35,335 bases of DNA from Actinophytocola sp. (GTDB taxonomy: Bacteria > Actinomycetota > Actinomycetes > Mycobacteriales > Pseudonocardiaceae): the NCBI GenBank assembly GCA_009377475.1, contig WHTY01000050.1:1-35335 (forward strand). Reading direction: 5' to 3'. Of this stretch, positions 1-7,091 are shown piece by piece; position 1 is the stretch's first letter, and each line of letters starts with the position of its first letter. A program made the translations under genes and the position numbers. The notes beneath the pieces are model-generated. The model worked only from the letters and a program-made list of their open reading frames with translations, ran no database searches and had not been told where the DNA came from.

Positions 1-123
1 ACCCTCCCGGCCCGGACCAGGACGCCCACCAGGATCCCGCAACAGGCATCGCGTGACCCGTCACGACGTGGGCAAAAGGATCACAACGGCCACGACGACA
101 AGCAACAACAAGCAAGCCGCAGG
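1..123. other. Non-coding left edge, no assignable gene
   Basis: No convincing reading frame or RNA gene is visible in these 123 bases. They lie downstream of the minus-strand AlbA-type gene. Read in that gene's frame past its TAA stop, about 20 codons encode a very hydrophobic stretch (PAACLLLLVVVAVVILLPTS) before a second stop. This may be chance or the residue of a longer gene. Confidence 0.3.
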
Positions 124-1518
124 TTAAACGACAAGCTCAGCGCGGGATCGTTGCATCGCGGCCGCTGCCGTTGGCCCCGATATCCAGCCCCGGCGCGCGG
201 TGGTGTCCAGCACGAGCAGGAAGTCCAGGTCGTCGCGGGCGTTGGCAGGATGCATGCGCTCCCGTAGTTCCAACCACGTGTGGTCTGGCTCGCCACCGAT
301 GAGTGTGGTGCGAACCGCTGGTCCGGGGAGTTGCTCGATGACCGGCGCGGGAAGACCGAGTGCGAGCATGTCGCGGTGCATGCGGTCGACGCCGATTCCC
401 TGACGCTCGGCGATCCGCAGCTTCGCCAACGTCTGCGCGAGCTGCGGGTATCGCGGAACCGAGGGGTGGGTGATGATGTTGTCCGGCCCGACACCGCCAA
501 TGAACCCACCGGGAGAGATCACCGTATACCGGTCCCCGACGTGCTCGATTTCGGTCGCGGTGGGCGACTGCCAGTCCCGGTGAGTGATGCCGTTGACCAA
601 AGCCTCACGGGCGGCTAGGTCGGGGACCCGGTACGTCAGGCCGCGTACCCAGCGCACATCGAGTTCGACGCGTGGGTTGTGCAGCCTGACGGCCTCGATG
701 ACCTGCGCGAGCTGTTCCAGTACCGACCGGTCAGAACGGTTGATCCGGGTGACCGCATCGCCGCCACTGACATCCCTGCGGCGATAGTCGATCACAGCGG
801 GCCCGGCGCACAGCAACAGTGCGCCCGCGTTGGTCAGCGTGCCTGAGTCGGCGCACAGATTGAGCCGACGGATTAGGTCCCGATCGGACGCCGAGGCAAG
901 GTCCGCGGCCGCAGCCTCGCCGGACGCGAGCAAGAAATCGCGCGCGACCTCCACTGCGGCGACGCGAACATCGGCGAGCGTGCGTGTCGACGGCTGCGCG
1001 GACCAGTCGTAGCCCATGCGAATCTGATGGGTGCCGGCCCAGGTTGCGGCGTCGATCTCGACACAGTTCTTACCGACACGGTGTCGGATCTTGCCGCGGA
1101 ACCGGATCGGCTCCAGTGCGGCGGGCGCGACTATCTCCAGCACCCGCTCGCCGCGCAGCAGCAGCGCCGCAGCTGTCACGGTGAGCTTGCGATCGGTCAG
1201 CTCGTAGATGCGATGTCGCAGCCACTCCACGTCGAGTTGCGTGCCAATGACCGTGCCGTCGTCGGCGACGCCGAGTACAACGGCGCCGCCACCGGAGTTC
1301 GCCAGACACGCGAGCTCGCCCGCGAGGTAACTCGCGGCAGCCTCATTGGTCGTGGCGCCGGGCAGAACCTCCTTACGATCTCCTCGGCGTCGGGGTTCCT
1401 CCTTCACGTCGACGAGCTCGGACTCGATTGCGTCGGCAGACCTACCCATCGACAAGGCGTCGATCACCCGGTTCAACTCCAACCGGACCGGAGGTGGTCC
1501 GGTGAAATGTTCAGTCAT
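124..1518 (-). CDS. AlbA/Schlafen-domain putative ATP-binding transcriptional regulator
   Basis: The product has 464 residues. The N-terminal half (about 30-170) resembles the Schlafen AlbA_2 domain: VDVKEE, a GGAVVLGVADDG turn and a RHRVGKNCVEID strand. The second half (about 230-420) resembles the HATPase_c_4 region, with AREALVNGITHRDW, a VISPGGF segment and RQGIGVDRM. Such proteins are usually called ATP-binding or putative transcriptional regulators; their targets are mostly unknown. Relatives I know are often 550-600 residues with a C-terminal winged helix. Here the protein stops after what looks like the start of that domain (DDLDFLLVLDTTARRGW), so a C-terminal truncation is possible. 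It starts at ATG with a weak upstream GGGAAG. It is divergent from ung, with a TACAAT -10 and a palindrome between them. It is not part of the conserved housekeeping order and is probably accessory. Exact function unknown. Confidence 0.75.
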   Translation of the reverse strand: MTEHFTGPPPVRLELNRVIDALSMGRSADAIESELVDVKEEPRRRGDRKEVLPGATTNEAAASYLAGELACLANSGGGAVVLGVADDGTVIGTQLDVEWLRHRIYELTDRKLTVTAAALLLRGERVLEIVAPAALEPIRFRGKIRHRVGKNCVEIDAATWAGTHQIRMGYDWSAQPSTRTLADVRVAAVEVARDFLLASGEAAAADLASASDRDLIRRLNLCADSGTLTNAGALLLCAGPAVIDYRRRDVSGGDAVTRINRSDRSVLEQLAQVIEAVRLHNPRVELDVRWVRGLTYRVPDLAAREALVNGITHRDWQSPTATEIEHVGDRYTVISPGGFIGGVGPDNIITHPSVPRYPQLAQTLAKLRIAERQGIGVDRMHRDMLALGLPAPVIEQLPGPAVRTTLIGGEPDHTWLELRERMHPANARDDLDFLLVLDTTARRGWISGPTAAAAMQRSRAELVV

Positions 1519-1543
1519 CGCGACTTCCCGCTCGACATTGCGC

Positions 1544-1563
1544 TTTTCTTAGCGAAAATTGTA
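1544..1563 (-). promoter_or_regulatory. Promoter -10 and operator-like palindrome of the AlbA-type gene
   Basis: On the minus strand a -10 box TACAAT lies at 1558-1563, with a 4/6 match to TTGACA (CTGCCA, 1582-1587) 18 bp upstream. Directly downstream, at 1544-1558 and covering the predicted transcription start, is TTTTC-ttagc-GAAAA. A nested CGCT/AGCG pair overlaps it at 1541-1554. A palindrome at the start site suggests repressor control, possibly autoregulation, which is inferred. Confidence 0.45.
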
Positions 1564-1648
1564 AGTCACGTTAGGAGGTGTTGGCAGGTTGCGCTTTTGG
1601 CGTGTCGACATCGGTGCGCAGTCGGCGTGACGGCGGGTGCGTGCGCTG

Positions 1649-1728
1649 GCTTCGCCAGGCAAATGGTCGCGAGAACCGGACAAATAGCCGCGAATCGGGC
1701 TCAGGTCGAGCAATATCCCCGGCGAAGC
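1649..1728 (+). repeat. Intergenic inverted-repeat element, copy E (80 bp)
   Basis: The arms GCTTCGCCAGG (1649-1659) and the complementary CCCGGCGAAGC (1718-1728) enclose a central segment nearly identical to that of the copy at 27531-27614. Both contain AATGGTCGCGAGAACCGG, then CGGAC at 1677 and CGGGC at 1696 (19 bp apart), then CGAGCAATA. The element sits between divergent genes (AlbA-type and ung). The core matches the CGGRC boxes of the other four copies. No coding potential is seen. Confidence 0.8.
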
Positions 1729-1803
1729 TCGGGAGACGAGGGCCGCGTCGGCTGAAGTCGTCGTTTCAGGGCACGTCGATGCGAGGCCGCGAATCGAGGG
1801 CGC

Positions 1804-1809
1804 TAGGCT
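1804..1809 (+). promoter_or_regulatory. -10 box of ung, probably leaderless
   Basis: TAGGCT fits the actinobacterial TAnnnT -10 pattern and ends 8 nt before the ATG at 1818. Transcription would therefore start at or next to the start codon. No well-spaced Shine-Dalgarno sequence precedes that ATG, which agrees with a leaderless mRNA. Confidence 0.5.
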
Positions 1810-1817
1810 CAGGCGGC

Positions 1818-2495
1818 ATGGCAGCACGGCCCCTCACAGAGATCGTTGAAGCAGGCTGGGCGACGGCGTTGGAGCCGGTCGCGCCTAAGATCGCGCAGAT
1901 GGGGGAGTTCCTGCGCGCGGAGATCGCGGCGGGACGCAAGTACCTTCCGTCGGGGGACAACGTGCTGCGGGCGTTCAAGCGGCCGTTCCACGACGTCAGG
2001 GTGCTGATCGTCGGCCAGGACCCCTACCCAACGCCTGGGCATCCCATCGGGCTGTGCTTCGCGGTCGCCCCCGACGTCCGGCCGCTGCCGAAGAGTCTGG
2101 TGAACATCTACAAGGAGTACTCGGACGACCTCGGCCACCCGCTGCCGTCCAACGGCGACCTTACGCCGTGGACCGAACAGGGCGTGCTGCTGCTGAACCG
2201 AGCGTTGAGCGTGCAGCCGGGCAAGCCGAACTCTCACCAGGGCAAGGGCTGGGAAGACGTCACCGAGCAGGCCATCCGCACGCTCGCGGCGCGGGACGAG
2301 CCGCTGGTCGCGATCCTGTGGGGCAGCAACGCCCGCAAGCTCAAGCCGCTCATTGGCGCGGACCGCTGCATCGAGTCGGTGCACCCGAGCCCGCTGTCCG
2401 CGCACAACGGCTTCTTCGGTTCCCGCCCGTTCAGCCGCGCCAACGAGCTGCTGGAGAAGCAGGGCGCGAACCCCATCGACTGGAAACTGCCGTAG
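1818..2495 (+). CDS. ung: Uracil-DNA glycosylase, family 1
   Basis: This 225-residue protein removes uracil from DNA as the first step of base excision repair. Both family 1 active-site motifs are present. The water-activating motif [14 protein letters not shown] has its catalytic Asp at residue 68. The DNA-intercalation motif [13 protein letters not shown] has its His at residue 189. A Pro follows DPY where many bacteria have His, which is usual in actinobacteria. The uracil-recognition loop LLLNRALSV (124-132) is present. Length is normal for the family. I chose the ATG at 1818 because it follows a TAGGCT -10 box. An in-frame ATG at 1779 would add 13 unconserved residues. The ung-rpmB-DAK2-recG neighbourhood is conserved in actinobacteria. 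A 13-bp hairpin follows the stop codon. Confidence 0.96.
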   Translation: MAARPLTEIVEAGWATALEPVAPKIAQMGEFLRAEIAAGRKYLPSGDNVLRAFKRPFHDVRVLIVGQDPYPTPGHPIGLCFAVAPDVRPLPKSLVNIYKEYSDDLGHPLPSNGDLTPWTEQGVLLLNRALSVQPGKPNSHQGKGWEDVTEQAIRTLAARDEPLVAILWGSNARKLKPLIGADRCIESVHPSPLSAHNGFFGSRPFSRANELLEKQGANPIDWKLP

Positions 2496-2513
2496 GGCTT
2501 CCCGACTGAAGGG

Positions 2514-2545
2514 CGAGTAGGTCCGAAGTTGATCGGACCTACTCG
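2514..2545 (+). terminator. Hairpin after ung
   Basis: CGAGTAGGTCCGA and TCGGACCTACTCG form a perfect 13-bp stem around a 6-nt loop, 18 nt after the ung stop. There is no clear T-run, as is common in actinobacterial terminators. The 3' arm is also the left arm of repeat copy A, so this hairpin and the long element hairpin are mutually exclusive. Confidence 0.5.
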
Positions 2546-2612
2546 CGTTGTTGCGCGAATACGTCCATTTCGTCCGGTTTGGCGAACAACACCGCGAGTA
2601 GACGTGATCAAC
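2528..2612 (-). repeat. Intergenic inverted-repeat element, copy A (85 bp)
   Basis: The element begins with GTTGATC (2528-2534) and ends with GATCAAC (2606-2612). The paired arms continue inward through CTACTCGCG and TTGTTG. On the minus strand the loop carries AACCGGACGAAATGGACG, i.e. CGGAC and TGGAC boxes 9 bp apart (plus positions 2572-2576 and 2563-2567). Its right arm, CGCGAGTAGACGTGATCAAC, is identical to that of copy B at 12324-12343. It lies between the convergent genes ung and rpmB. Confidence 0.85.
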
Positions 2613-2656
2613 TCAGGCTGGCAGGGCGCAGGCCAGGCCAGCGCCCACACACGCGA

Positions 2657-2689
2657 AAACCCCGGCACGACCAGGTCGCGCCGGGGTTT
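2657..2689 (-). terminator. Terminator of rpmB
   Basis: AAACCCCGGC (2657-2666) pairs perfectly with GCCGGGGTTT (2680-2689) around a 13-nt loop. Read on the minus strand, the GC-rich stem ends in a TTT tail, as in an intrinsic terminator. It lies about 27 nt past the rpmB stop. Confidence 0.75.
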
Positions 2690-2715
2690 GTCAGTTCGCG
2701 CTCTCGCGCCGCGTG

Positions 2716-2922
2716 TCAGACCGCGGTGCGGCTCACTCGGGTCACTTTGCCCGCCTTGAGGCACGAGGTGCAGACGTTCATGCGCTTCTTGCCGGAAAGA
2801 CCGACCTTGGCGTGAACAGTCTGAATGTTGGGGTTCCACCGGCGGTTGTGGCGCCGGTGGGAGTGCGAGACCGACTTGCCGAAGCCCGGCCCCTTACCGC
2901 AGACGTCGCACACGGCAGCCAC
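2716..2922 (-). CDS. rpmB: 50S ribosomal protein L28, zinc-ribbon form
   Basis: This is a 68-residue large-subunit ribosomal protein. The body has the L28 signature [20 protein letters not shown]. Two CxxC pairs (CDVC near the N-terminus, CTSC near the C-terminus) mark the cysteine-containing, zinc-binding paralogue. I chose the GTG at 2922 because AAGGAG lies 8 nt upstream and the product then begins VAAVCDVCG, as in relatives. A second GTG three codons further upstream overlaps the ribosome binding site. The gene is divergent from the DAK2/recG operon and convergent with ung, and has its own terminator. Confidence 0.96.
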   Translation of the reverse strand: MAAVCDVCGKGPGFGKSVSHSHRRHNRRWNPNIQTVHAKVGLSGKKRMNVCTSCLKAGKVTRVSRTAV

Positions 2923-2955
2923 GTCGAACACTCCTTAGATCAGGGAAATGTGCAA

Positions 2956-2988
2956 GCCCGAAACGCATCGGGCGACTCGGATAGGGTA
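2956..2988 (-). promoter_or_regulatory. Probable rpmB promoter and leader hairpin
   Basis: A minus-strand -10-like TACCCT at 2983-2988 would start transcription near 2976. That places a small hairpin (GCCCGA / TCGGGC, 2956-2973, 6-nt loop) at the 5' end of a roughly 55-nt rpmB leader. The same bases read on the plus strand give TAGGGT (2982-2987), a possible -10 for the divergent DAK2-recG genes. No good -35 box is visible in either direction. Confidence 0.3.
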
Positions 2989-3168
2989 GCCGGTGCGGTC
3001 CCGCCGGGCGCACCCGGGTCGATAGGCTCACTCAGCACAGGGTGTCAGACGGCCGCTCCACGCAGGTAGAGCGGCAGGTCGGGACGCCTCCTACAGCACA
3101 CGCCCCGGGAAGCGCAGCAGGCACGGAAGGCACACAGTGGCGACGCAGGCAGAGGTTCCGAGGTAGGT

Positions 3169-4800
3169 ATGCGGGCTGTGGATGCGGCTGCCGTGCGGGC
3201 GTGGGCGACGGCCTGCGTCACCGCGCTCGACGCGCTGCGCGCCGACATCGACCGGATCAACGTCTACCCGGTGCCGGACTCCGACACCGGCTCCAACCTC
3301 CTCCACACCGTCACCGGCGCGCGGGACGCGCTCGCGCAGCAGGAGCCGGACAACCCGGACGACGGCGCAGGGACGGCGCTCGCGGCGTTCGCGCGCGGCG
3401 CGGTGCGCGCCGCGCGCGGGAACTCCGGCGTGATCCTGTCGCAACTACTCCGAGGCGTTGCGGACTCCGCGGGGGACGCCGTTGTCGTCGACGCGCCCGG
3501 GCTCGCGGCTGCGCTCGCGCGGGCGGAGCGCACTGCGATCGCCGCCGTCGCCCGGCCGGTCGACGGGACGATGCTGAGCGTGCTGACTGCGGCGGCACGA
3601 GGCGCGGAGAACGCCAGGCGCGGCGGCGCGGCGGGCGTGCCAGACGTCGCCGGCGCGGCGGCGGACGCGGCTGCCGCCGCGCTCGCCGAGACGCCGCAGC
3701 AGCTCGCGGTGCTCGCTGACGCGGGCGTCGTCGACGCGGGCGGGCGCGGCGTGCTGGCCGTGCTGGACGAGCTCGCGGCCGTCATCGCAGACCGCCCGGC
3801 GAAGAAGCGCCCGGAGTTCGCGGGCGCTGGTTCGCCGGGCGGCCCGGTCACCCCGCAGGGCAAGCTCACCGAGAGCTCCCAGCCGTGGGAGGTCATGTAC
3901 CTGCTCGACGGCATGTCCGACCTCGCCCTGCCCGAGCTGCGCGATCGGCTCAGCGCGCTGGGCGACTGCGTGACCATCGCGGGCGACGGCGCTGGCAGCC
4001 ACGCCGTCCACGTGCATTGCGCCGACATCGGCGCGGCGCTCGAGGCGGGGCTGAATGTCGGCAGGCCCCGCGACGTGCGGGTGGAGTCGCTGGCGGTGGC
4101 GGGCGGTTCGCTGGGCGGCAGGGCGGTGCTCGCCGTCGTCCATGGCCGTGACCTGGGGGAGCTGTGCCGCCAGGAGGGTGTCACCGCGCTGGCCTGCGAC
4201 ACGCGCAACCCGCTCAGCATCGACCGCGTTATGCACGCCGTCACCGAGCTGCGCGCCTCGCACGTCGTGGTGCTGCCCGCCGGCGCCGAGACGACCAGCG
4301 TGGTCGAGGCGGCCACCGAACGCGCGGTGACGGCGGGCAAGGACGTCGTCGTCATCCCGTGCGCGTCGCCGGTGCAGGTGCTCGCCGCGATCGCGGTGCA
4401 CGACGTCGAACGCAGGGCCGCGGACGACGTCGTCGCGATGGCCGAGGCCGCCGCTGCCACCCGTCGGGGTGAACTGCTCGTCGCCGCCGAGGACGCGATG
4501 ACCTGGGTGGGCACGGTGCGCGCTGGGGACCTGGTCGGGTTCGTCGACGGCGAGGTCGTGCTCATCGAGCCGGGAGTGTCGGACCCGTCGGCTACCGTGG
4601 TCGCGGACGCGGCGATGAGCGTGGTCGAACGGATGTTGAGCGCGGGTGGCGAGCTGGTCACCCTGCTGCTCGGCGCCCGGGCGCCGGATGGGATCGATGC
4701 CGCCGTTGCCGAACGGCTCGCGCGGGCGCACCCCGAGGTCGAATTCGCCGCGTACCAGGGTGGACAGACCGAGTCGATGCTGACGTTCGGAGTGGAGTAG
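3169..4800 (+). CDS. DAK2/DegV-like domain protein (FakA/YloV family)
   Basis: This 543-residue protein has the FakA/YloV architecture. An N-terminal DhaL (DAK2) ATP-binding domain (about 1-200) contains the Mg-binding motif NVYPVPDSDTGSN (residues 31-43) and RGNSGVILSQLLRG. A middle domain and a C-terminal DegV-like lobe (about 230-543) follow. In Firmicutes, FakA phosphorylates fatty acids carried by DegV-type FakB proteins. Whether the actinobacterial protein does the same is not shown by sequence. The motif has PDSDTG rather than the more common PDGDTG, with the metal-ligand aspartates kept. The ATG at 3169 follows GAGG. recG starts 5 nt after the stop, so the two are probably co-transcribed, as in other actinobacteria. 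Confidence 0.88.
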   Translation: MRAVDAAAVRAWATACVTALDALRADIDRINVYPVPDSDTGSNLLHTVTGARDALAQQEPDNPDDGAGTALAAFARGAVRAARGNSGVILSQLLRGVADSAGDAVVVDAPGLAAALARAERTAIAAVARPVDGTMLSVLTAAARGAENARRGGAAGVPDVAGAAADAAAAALAETPQQLAVLADAGVVDAGGRGVLAVLDELAAVIADRPAKKRPEFAGAGSPGGPVTPQGKLTESSQPWEVMYLLDGMSDLALPELRDRLSALGDCVTIAGDGAGSHAVHVHCADIGAALEAGLNVGRPRDVRVESLAVAGGSLGGRAVLAVVHGRDLGELCRQEGVTALACDTRNPLSIDRVMHAVTELRASHVVVLPAGAETTSVVEAATERAVTAGKDVVVIPCASPVQVLAAIAVHDVERRAADDVVAMAEAAAATRRGELLVAAEDAMTWVGTVRAGDLVGFVDGEVVLIEPGVSDPSATVVADAAMSVVERMLSAGGELVTLLLGARAPDGIDAAVAERLARAHPEVEFAAYQGGQTESMLTFGVE

Positions 4801-4805
4801 TAACC

Positions 4806-6959
4806 GTGGCCACGCTGCGCGACGACCTCACGTCGTTGATCGGCACCCGATCAGCGAACCTGCTTGCGTCCAAAATGGACATCAACACCGTCGGCGAGCT
4901 GCTGCGGCACTACCCGCGCCGCTACTCCGACCGTGGCGCGCTGACCGCGATCTCGGGACTGGAGCAGGGCGAGCACGTCACCGTCATGGCGCGGGTGGTG
5001 AATGCCAACCTCCGCAAGATGCGCAACCGCAAGGGCAGCATCCTCGAGGTCACCATCACCGACGGCACCAAGCAGCTCCGCCTCGCGTTCTTCAACAAGG
5101 CGCAGTTCCACGCCCAACGTCTGAAGCCGGGCAAGACCGGGATGTTCGCGGGCAAGGTGTCCGAGTTCCGGCGCGTGCTGCAACTCGCGCACCCGGAGTA
5201 CGAGCTGCTGGACGACATGAGCGCGTCGTCCGTCGACGAGTTCGTCGGCGAGATCATCCCGGTCTATCCCGCCGCAGAGGGCATGCAGTCCTGGGTGATC
5301 GCCCGCTGCGTGCGGCAGGTGCTCGACATGGTCGAGATCGACGACGATCCGATGCCGCCCGAACTGCTCGCCGCGCGCGGGCTCGCCAGCCTGGACACCG
5401 CGCTGCGGCTGATCCACCGGCCGCCGAACCTCGACTCGATCGACGTCGCCAAGGAACGTCTCAAGTGGGACGAGGCGATGGCGATCCAGGTGATCTTCGC
5501 CGAACGTCGAATGTCGGCGGTGTCGCGGCCCGCGCCCGCCTGCCCGCCGGTGTCCGGCGGACTGCGAGAGGCATTCGACGCGCGGTTGCCGTTCGCGCTC
5601 ACCGACGGACAGCGGGAGGTCGGCGACGACATCGCGGCCGATATCGCGCAGGACCACCCGATGAACCGGCTGCTGCAGGGCGAGGTCGGCAGTGGGAAGA
5701 CCGTGGTCGCGCTGCGGGCGATGACGCAGGTCATCGACGCGGGCAAGCAGGCGGCGATGCTCGCGCCCACCGAAGTGCTCGCCGCGCAGCACGCTCGCTC
5801 GCTGCGGGAACTGCTCGGCGACCTCGGCTGCGCCGGGGAGCTGGGTGCGGCGGACGGTGCGACGCGGGTCGCGCTGCTCACCGGGTCGATGACGGCCAAG
5901 CAGCGCAAACAGGCGTTGCTGGACGCCGCCAGCGGCGCGGCGGGGATCATCGTCGGCACCCATGCGCTGATCCAGGACACCGTGTCGTTCGCGGATCTCG
6001 GGCTGGTCGTCGTGGACGAGCAGCACCGCTTCGGCGTCGAACAGCGGGACGCGCTGCGGACGCGGGGCGCGGACTTCACCAGCCCGCACGTCCTGGTCAT
6101 GACCGCGACGCCGATCCCGCGCACCGTGGCGATGACCGTCTACGGCGACCTGGAGATCTCCGCGCTGCGCGAACTGCCAGCGGGTCGTTCCCCGATCAAG
6201 ACCAGCGTGGTGCCCGCCGCCGAGAAGCCAGCCTGGCTGGACCGGACGTGGGAGCGCATCGTGGAGGAGGTGCGCAAGGGCCACCAGGCGTACGTCGTGT
6301 GCCCGAGGATCGGTGACGAGCCCCCTGCCGCCAACGGCGAGGGCAGGCCAGCGCTCTCGGTGCTGGACATGGCGGCCGAACTTGAGAACGGCCCGCTGTC
6401 GGAGCTGCGCATCGGGGTGCTGCACGGCAAGCTGGCGCCCGAGGAGAAGGACGCCGTGATGCGCGCGTTCGCGGCGGGCAAGCTCGACGTCCTGCACGCG
6501 ACGACGGTGATCGAGGTCGGTGTGAACGTGCCGAACGCGACCGCCATGGTCATCATGGACGCCGAACGGTTCGGGCTCTCGCAGTTGCACCAGTTGCGCG
6601 GCCGGGTGGGCCGGGGCGACGTGCCCGGCCTGTGTCTGCTGGTCACCGAGACGTTGGAAGGCACGGCGGCGCGGGAGCGGCTGGCGGCCGTCGAGTCCAC
6701 GCTGGATGGCTTCGAGCTGTCCCGCCGGGACCTGGAACTACGCCGGGAGGGTGACATTCTCGGCGCGGCGCAGTCCGGCAAGCGTTCGGGCCTCAAACTG
6801 TTGTCGTTGCTGGCTGACGAGGACATGATCGCCGACGCGCGGGATGCCGCCTTGCGGATCGTCGCGGACGACCCGTCGCTCGGCAATCACCTCGGCCTCG
6901 CACACCTGGTTACCGACTTGATCGACCCGGACAGAGCGGGATTCTTGGAAAAAAGCTGA
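4806..6959 (+). CDS. recG: ATP-dependent DNA helicase RecG
   Basis: This 717-residue superfamily 2 translocase reverses stalled replication forks and migrates branched DNA. The N-terminal wedge/OB-fold segment (about 50-150) includes the strand HVTVMARVVNANLRKMRNRK. Helicase motifs follow in order: Walker A GEVGSGKT (about 291), DEQHRFG (motif II, about 403), TATPIPRT (motif III, about 432), ATTVIEVGVNVPNAT (motif V) and QLRGRVGRG (motif VI, about 595-603). The C-terminal segment (LSRRDLELRREGDILGAAQSG) is typical of RecG. It starts at GTG, 5 nt after the DAK2 gene. Length is normal for actinobacteria. Confidence 0.97.
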   Translation: MATLRDDLTSLIGTRSANLLASKMDINTVGELLRHYPRRYSDRGALTAISGLEQGEHVTVMARVVNANLRKMRNRKGSILEVTITDGTKQLRLAFFNKAQFHAQRLKPGKTGMFAGKVSEFRRVLQLAHPEYELLDDMSASSVDEFVGEIIPVYPAAEGMQSWVIARCVRQVLDMVEIDDDPMPPELLAARGLASLDTALRLIHRPPNLDSIDVAKERLKWDEAMAIQVIFAERRMSAVSRPAPACPPVSGGLREAFDARLPFALTDGQREVGDDIAADIAQDHPMNRLLQGEVGSGKTVVALRAMTQVIDAGKQAAMLAPTEVLAAQHARSLRELLGDLGCAGELGAADGATRVALLTGSMTAKQRKQALLDAASGAAGIIVGTHALIQDTVSFADLGLVVVDEQHRFGVEQRDALRTRGADFTSPHVLVMTATPIPRTVAMTVYGDLEISALRELPAGRSPIKTSVVPAAEKPAWLDRTWERIVEEVRKGHQAYVVCPRIGDEPPAANGEGRPALSVLDMAAELENGPLSELRIGVLHGKLAPEEKDAVMRAFAAGKLDVLHATTVIEVGVNVPNATAMVIMDAERFGLSQLHQLRGRVGRGDVPGLCLLVTETLEGTAARERLAAVESTLDGFELSRRDLELRREGDILGAAQSGKRSGLKLLSLLADEDMIADARDAALRIVADDPSLGNHLGLAHLVTDLIDPDRAGFLEKS

Positions 6960-7013
6960 TGCGCCGCGCTCGTGAAGTACGTCACGAAGTGACCCACGGG
7001 TAAGCCTCCGGCG

Positions 7014-7046
7014 ACGCTACCGCTGCCTGTTGTGGGCAGGTAGCGT
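7014..7046 (+). promoter_or_regulatory. Hairpin overlapping a -10-like box before pyc
   Basis: In the 132-bp recG-pyc gap, ACGCTAC (7014-7020) and CTGCC (7023-7027) pair with GGCAG (7035-7039) and GTAGCGT (7040-7046). This gives a 12-bp stem with a 2-nt bulge. The right arm contains TAGCGT (7041-7046), a TAnnnT -10 candidate about 45 nt before pyc. It may be an operator overlapping the pyc promoter or a recG terminator lacking a T-run. The sequence alone does not decide. Confidence 0.35.
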
Positions 7047-7091
7047 ACAGAACCGATTCAGACCAGGAGGGGCTCGAAGGGAAGGAGCCGA

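Noticed and set aside
1578..1817. 80-codon upstream extension of ung
   Set aside because: It would translate repeat element E and the ung promoter. The added residues are Arg-rich and unlike any glycosylase, and the -10 box lies inside the extension.
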